Below, piece by piece: positions 59,481 to 64,000 of a stretch of DNA of 64,000 bases; position 1 is the stretch's first letter; the number at the start of each line of letters is the position of its first letter. Position numbers and translations under genes: made by a program. Source of the stretch: Rhipicephalus microplus (Eukaryota > Arthropoda > Arachnida > Ixodida > Ixodidae). A model generated the notes under the pieces. That model did not search any database and was not told the origin of the DNA. It saw nothing but the letters and a program-made list of their open reading frames with translations. Location: positions 81,362,987 through 81,426,986 of the forward strand of contig NC_134707.1 of NCBI RefSeq assembly GCF_043290135.1, written 5' to 3'.

Positions 59481-62355
59481 ATACTCGATGCTGGCGACTG
59501 CCTGGCTCGAAAACCTTTGTTTACTGGAGGTGTGTGTAGACAACAGTCCTAAAGAAAACACTCCTACGTGCAACACTATACCCCAGTGGCGCAATTGATT
59601 AGCGCACCGTACTTATACGACAGTTATCGTGAACTAGCCCTGGGTTGTGAGTTCGAGCCTCACATGGAGAAGGTGAATTTTATTAGTTTTCATATTTAGT
59701 CATGAGGTTGTGTACTCATACTGAGAACTTCCTGGCTCGAAAACATTTGTTTACTGGACGTATGTGCAGGGAACATTCTTTAAGGCACCGCTCCTACGTG
59801 TGACCATATTCCCCAGTGGCGCAATTGGTTAGAACACGAAACTTATACGACAGTAATCGTGAGCTATGCCAGATTTGTGAGTTCGATCCTCAACTGGGGA
59901 ATGAAATTTTATTAGTTTTCATCATTTGTCATGAGGTTGTATACTCAATGCTGGTGACATACTGTGCCGAGAACATTTGTTTACTGGGGCTATGTGCAGG
60001 GAGCATTCTTTAAGGCACCGCTCCTACTTGCGACCATGTTCCCCAGTGGCGCAATTGCTTAACGCACGGTACTTATACGACAGTTCTCGAGAGCTAGGCA
60101 TGGGTTGTGAGTTCGAGCCCCACTTGGGAATGAAATTTTTATTAGTTTTCATCATTAGTGATGAGGTTATATACTCAATGCTGGCGACTTCTTGGCTTGA
60201 AAACATTTGTTTACTGGAGGTATGCTCAGGGAACATTCTTAAAGCACTGCTCCTACGTGCGAAGGTGTTCCCCAGTGGCGGAAGTGGTTAGCGCATGGTT
60301 TTTATACGACAGTTCTCGCGAGCCTTCCTGAGTTGCGAGTTCGAGCCTCAACTGTGGAATGAAATTTTTATTAGCTTTCAATTTTAGTCATGAGGTTAAT
60401 TGTATACTCAATTACTGCAACTGCCTGGCTCGAAAACGTTTCTTTACTGGAGATGTGTGTAGACAACAGTACTAAAGGAAACACTTCTACGTGCAACCCT
60501 ATTCCCCAGTGGCGCAATTGGTTATCGCACCCTTCTTATACGACAGTTATCGTAAGCCATGCCTGGGTTGTGAGTTCGAGCCTCACCTGCGGAATGAGTT
60601 TTTTATTAGTTTTCATATTTAGTCATGAGGTTGTGTACTCCTACTGGCGACACCCTGGCTCGAAAACATTTGTTTACTGGAGGTATGTGCAGGGAACATT
60701 TTTTAGGGCACCGTTCTTACGTGCAACCGCGTTCTCCAGTGGCGCAATTGGTTAGTGCACGGTACTAATACGACAGTTATCGTAAGCTATGCAGGGGTTG
60801 TGAGTTCGAGCCTCTCCTGGCGAATAAAACTTTTATTAGTTTTATTATTTAGTCATAAGGTTAATTTTATACTCAATGCTGGCGATTTCCTGGCTCGAAA
60901 ACATATGCTTACTAAAGGTATGTGCAGGGAACTTTTTTAAGCCACTACTCCTAAGTGCCACCGTATTTCCCAGTGGCTCAATTGGTTAGCGCACGGGGCT
61001 TATGCGACAGTTATCGTGAGCTATGGCGGGGTTGTGAGCTCGAGCCTCACATGGGGAATGAAATTTTTATTAGTTTTTTTCATTAGTCATGAAGTGTATT
61101 GTATACTCAATGCTGGCGACTTCCTGGCTCGAAAACATTTGTTTACTGGAGGTATGTGCAGGGAACATTCTTTAAGGCACCACTTTTACGTGCGACCGTG
61201 TTCCCCAGTGGCGCAATTGGTTAGCGCACGGTACTTATACGACAGTTATCGTGAGCTATGCCTGCTTTGCGAGTTCGAGCCTCACCTTGGGAATGAATTT
61301 TTTATTAGTTTTCATTATTAGTCATGAGGTTGATTGTATACTCATTGCTGGCGACTTCCTGGCTCGAAAACATTTGTTTACTGAAGGTATGTGCAGGGAA
61401 CATTCTTTAAGGCACCGCTCCTACGTGCGACCGTGTTCCCCAGTGGCGCAATTGGTTAGCGCACCGTACTTATACGACAGTTATCGTGAACTATGCCTGG
61501 GTTGTGAGTTCAAGCCTCACCTGGGCAAGAAAAATTTTATTAGTTTTCATATTTAGTCATGAGGTTGTGTACTCACACTGGGGACTTCCTGGCTCGAAAA
61601 CATTTGTTCACTGGACGTATGTGCAGGGAACATTCTTTAAGGCACCGCTCCTAAGTGTGACCGTGTTCCCCAGTGGCGCAATTGGTTAGTGCACCGTACT
61701 TAAACGACAGTTATTGTGAGCTATGTCTGGGTTGTGAGTTCGAGCCTCACCTGGGAATTGAAACTTTTATTAGTTTTTATATTTAGTCATGAGGTTGTTT
61801 ACTCACACTGGGGACTTACTGGCTCGAAAACATTTGTTTACTGGAGGTATGTGCAGGGAACATCTATTCTTGCACCGCTCCTACGTGCAACCATATTCCG
61901 CAGTGACGCAATTTGTTAGCGCACGGAACTTAAACGACACTTCTCGACAGCTATGCCGGGGTTGTAAGTTCAAGCTCACCTTAGAATAAATTTTTATTAG
62001 TTTTCGTAATTAATCATGAGGTTAATTGTATACTCAAAGCTGGCGACTTGTTGTCCCGAAAACATTTGTTTACTGGAGGTATGTTCGGGGATCATTCTTT
62101 AAGGCACCGCTCCTACGTGCGGCCTTGTTCCCCAGTGGCACAATTGCTTAGCGCACGGTGCTTATACGACAGTTTTCGTGAGCTATGCCGGGGTTGTGAG
62201 TTCGAGCCTCACCTGCAGAATGAAATTTTTATTTGTTTTCATATTTAGTCATGAGGTTGTATACTCAATGCTGGCGACTGCCTGGCTCGAAAACATTTGT
62301 TTACTGGAGTTGTAGACAACAGTACTAAAGGAAACACTCCTACGTGCATCCGTAT

Positions 62356-62447
62356 TCCCCAGTGGCGCAATGGGTTAGCGCACGGTACTTATACGACAGT
62401 TCTCGTGAGCTATGCCGGGGTTGTGAGTTCGAGCCTCACCTGGGGAT
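62356..62447 (+). tRNA. tRNA-Ile(UAU) gene with intron, intact
   Basis: All stems perfect. D loop AATGGGTTA, discriminator T instead of A, T5 run downstream. Confidence 0.75.
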
Positions 62448-62970
62448 TGAATTTTTATTAGTTTTCATAATTAGTCATGAGGTTAATTGTATACTCAAAG
62501 CTGGCGACTTCCTGGTTCGAAAACATTTCTTTACAGGAGGTATGTGCAGGGAACATTCTTTAAGGCACCACTCCTACGTGTGACCATGCTCCCCAGTGGC
62601 GCAATCGGTTAGCGCACGAAACTTATACGACAGTAATCTTGAGCTATGCCAGGGTTGTGAGTTCGAGCCTCAACGGGGGAATGAAATTTTTATTAGCTTT
62701 TAAATTTAGTCATGAGGTTAATTGTATACTCAATACTGGCGACTGCCTGGCTCGAAAACGTTTCTTTACTGGAGTTGTGTGTAGACAACAGTACTAAAGG
62801 AAACACTTCTACGTGCAACCCTATTCCCCAGTTGCGCAATTTGTTATCGCACCCTTCTTATACGACAGTTATCGTGAGCCATGCCTGGGTTGTGAGTTCG
62901 AGCCTCACCTGGGGAATGAGTTTGTAGGGGCGAAGCTCCTTAGGGCGTGGGCTGTGCGTCCCCTGTAGCC

Positions 62971-63143
62971 TGTATGTAGCCACCTCTTGTTTAGTTCTTG
63001 CAGTGTTCACTAGATGGCGGTACCGTCCCCTGTATGTAGCCACCTCTAGTTTAGTTTTTGCAGTGTTCACTAGAAGGCGGTACCGTCTCTTGTATGTAGC
63101 CACCTCTCGTTTAGTTCTTGTATTGTTTATTAGATGGTGGTAC
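62971..63143 (+). repeat. Three tandem copies of a 60-bp repeat
   Basis: TGTATGTAGCCACCTCT begins at 62971, 63031 and 63091. The copies differ at a few positions and the last is slightly short. Confidence 0.9.
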
Positions 63144-63180
63144 TTGTAGCTGATGATGAAAAGATGCAAGATGTTATGCA

Positions 63181-63750
63181 GGCGACGTGCTGTGCTTTAC
63201 CGAGACGTGGAACGTGACAAGATTGTTCATCAAAGGATACGTTCCCGTCGTGTGTACCGATGAATCAGAACGTCCTGCAGGTGGTGTCGCCATCTACGTG
63301 AGGCAAACGGAAATGGCTGAAGATCTCAGACTACTACTCACGAGTCAAAGCCAAAACGGAGAATATGCAGCCATCAAACTCTTTGACTCTGGAATCGTCC
63401 TCATGACCATGTACCTCGCACCCAACCTGTCGACCGGGAACATCAAGACATTCATAGACACTGCGTTACGAAATTATGAGAACAAATACAAGAATGGACC
63501 ATTTGTACTACTTGGAGACTTTAACGTGGCTATCGTAGACAATAATTGGCTTATCCAACATATGGCTTCTAGATATGCACTCAGACGTATATCGTTTGAC
63601 CATATGAAACCTACCACAATCCGAGGAACATGCATAGACCTAGTATTTGCAAATTGCCCACTGCAACCCATACAGAAACCACTCTCCCTTCATTTCACAG
63701 ACCATAAAGCCGTCATAATGAAGGGACATCGCAAGCCATCCATCGTCTAA
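63181..63750 (+). pseudogene. APE-type endonuclease fragment of a retroelement
   Basis: The frame is open to TAA 63748-63750, about 188 codons. Visible blocks are DVLCFTETW (catalytic Glu region), GGVAIYVR, VLLGDFNV, TCIDLVFAN and FTDHKAV with the catalytic Asp-His. The first strand with the metal-binding Asn is missing. The frame begins right after an AG at 63179-63180 that could be a splice acceptor, so an upstream exon may be lost or never captured. An AATAAA lies at 63755-63760. Without RT and without the N-terminal part I call it a fragment, although the frame has no stop. Confidence 0.6.
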
Positions 63751-63903
63751 GAACAAATAAAGTTGATTTGTGTACACACACAGCGTTTCTCAGGTTTTTA
63801 CATGATGATCGACTGGGCGAATTACACGGAAGATTTACAGTTTACCGATGAATCCTTCCGGAGCTTCGCCCATTCATCATCATTCACACCGTGAATATGC
63901 CAT

Positions 63904-64000
63904 AATTTTTTTAATAGTTTTCATATTCAGTCATGAGGTTGTGTACTCATACTGGCGACACCCTGGCTCGAAAACATTTGTTTACTGGAGGTATGTGCAG
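63904..64000 (+). repeat. tRNA-derived array resumes (linker only)
   Basis: B-type linker with TCATGAGGTTGTGTACTCATACTGG, ending at GGTATGTGCAG. The next tRNA core lies beyond the window. Confidence 0.85.

Larger units (their letters stand above)
38203..62919 (+). repeat. tRNA-Ile(UAU)-derived array, mixed linker families A' and B, second part
   Basis: One hundred and six cores, all + strand. Starts: 38318, 38552, 38786, 39020, 39251, 39486, 39715, 39947, 40177, 40412, 40646, 40877, 41112, 41342, 41577, 41807, 42041, 42271, 42500, 42735, 42970, 43200, 43435, 43664, 43899, 44128, 44363, 44593, 44823, 45056, 45286, 45521, 45747, 45977, 46064, 46300, 46531, 46764, 46993, 47226, 47662, 47896, 48126, 48360, 48590, 48820, 49055, 49283, 49513, 49746, 50185, 50419, 50649, 50883, 51112, 51346, 51579, 51796, 51962, 52188, 52419, 52648, 52882, 53111, 53340, 53571, 53800, 54035, 54262, 54496, 54726, 54961, 55188, 55427, 55658, 55892, 56121, 56355, 56584, 56814, 57049, 57278, 57504, 57734, 57969, 58198, 58431, 58660, 58890, 59125, 59354, 59580, 59810, 60040, 60269, 60503, 60733, 60967, 61202, 61437, 61667, 61897, 62129, 62356, 62590, 62825. 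Most are degraded. No other gene is visible. Confidence 0.93.
62920..63903 (+). mobile_element. Foreign insert with inverted ends, 60-bp repeats and an endonuclease fragment
   Basis: The array consensus breaks after GGGAATGA near 62919 and resumes at AATTTTTTTAATAG near 63904. The ends carry a shared 12-nt inverted motif: GGGCGAAGCTCC near 62928 and its complement near 63869-63880. Between them lie three 60-bp repeats and an open frame of endonuclease type. No clear target duplication is seen. This could be a Helitron/Helentron-like element, a nonautonomous DNA element that captured LINE sequence, or a LINE fragment. I cannot decide. Confidence 0.6.

Noticed and set aside
21663..62927. Similar open frames of 60-165 aa in the mixed array
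   Set aside because: Same cause. The protein-like strings are translations of tRNA stems and linker, and they lack any consistent start.
62858..63169. 103-aa - strand frame with a 20-aa repeat
   Set aside because: A 60-bp DNA repeat is open in one frame simply because 60 is a multiple of three. No promoter or known family, and it runs into the array.

Overview
The window looks like nuclear DNA of a hard tick (Ixodida, most likely Rhipicephalus or a close relative). The main taxonomic clue is a tRNA-derived SINE with a (TCAA)n tail that I recognise as the ixodid Ruka family. The non-LTR retrotransposons and the short GGGCGAAGCTCC-type terminal motif also fit tick DNA. I see no host protein-coding gene. 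Nearly all the short open frames are chance readings of a tandem repeat.

About 51 kb is one head-to-tail tandem array on the + strand with a unit of about 233 bp. I located 222 units by reading. Each carries a core of about 92 nt that folds as an intron-containing tRNA-Ile with anticodon UAU: seven-pair acceptor stem, D arm, anticodon arm split by an 18-nt intron after position 37, T arm, internal box A and box B, and usually a T5 run 5 nt downstream that can end RNA polymerase III transcription. Some cores are perfect cloverleaves, and most carry one or more stem-breaking changes. The array is therefore either a hugely amplified tRNA gene cluster decaying into pseudogenes, or a satellite that arose from a tRNA gene.

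Layout: 1-15,715 is a homogeneous array of one linker family (A), with an 8-unit higher-order repeat of 1,873 bp. 15,716-16,221 is a degraded transition. 16,222-21,531 is a nearly full-length L1/Tx1-like LINE inserted into the acceptor stem of one tRNA unit; it is broken by stops and carries two nested Ruka-type SINEs. 21,532-32,335 is array with two interleaved linker families (A' and B). 32,336-38,202 is a full-length I-clade LINE on the - strand. 38,203-62,919 is more A'/B array, with 2.07-kb higher-order repeats and a 2.52-kb duplication that copied a truncated LINE 3' end. 62,920-63,903 is a foreign insert with three 60-bp repeats and a retroelement-type endonuclease fragment. 63,904-64,000 resumes the array.

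The retroelements have no functional link to the tRNA units. They are insertions into the array, and target-site duplications can be read for both large LINEs and both SINEs. All coordinates and pairing statements come from reading by eye. Family names rest on motif recognition, not on database searches.
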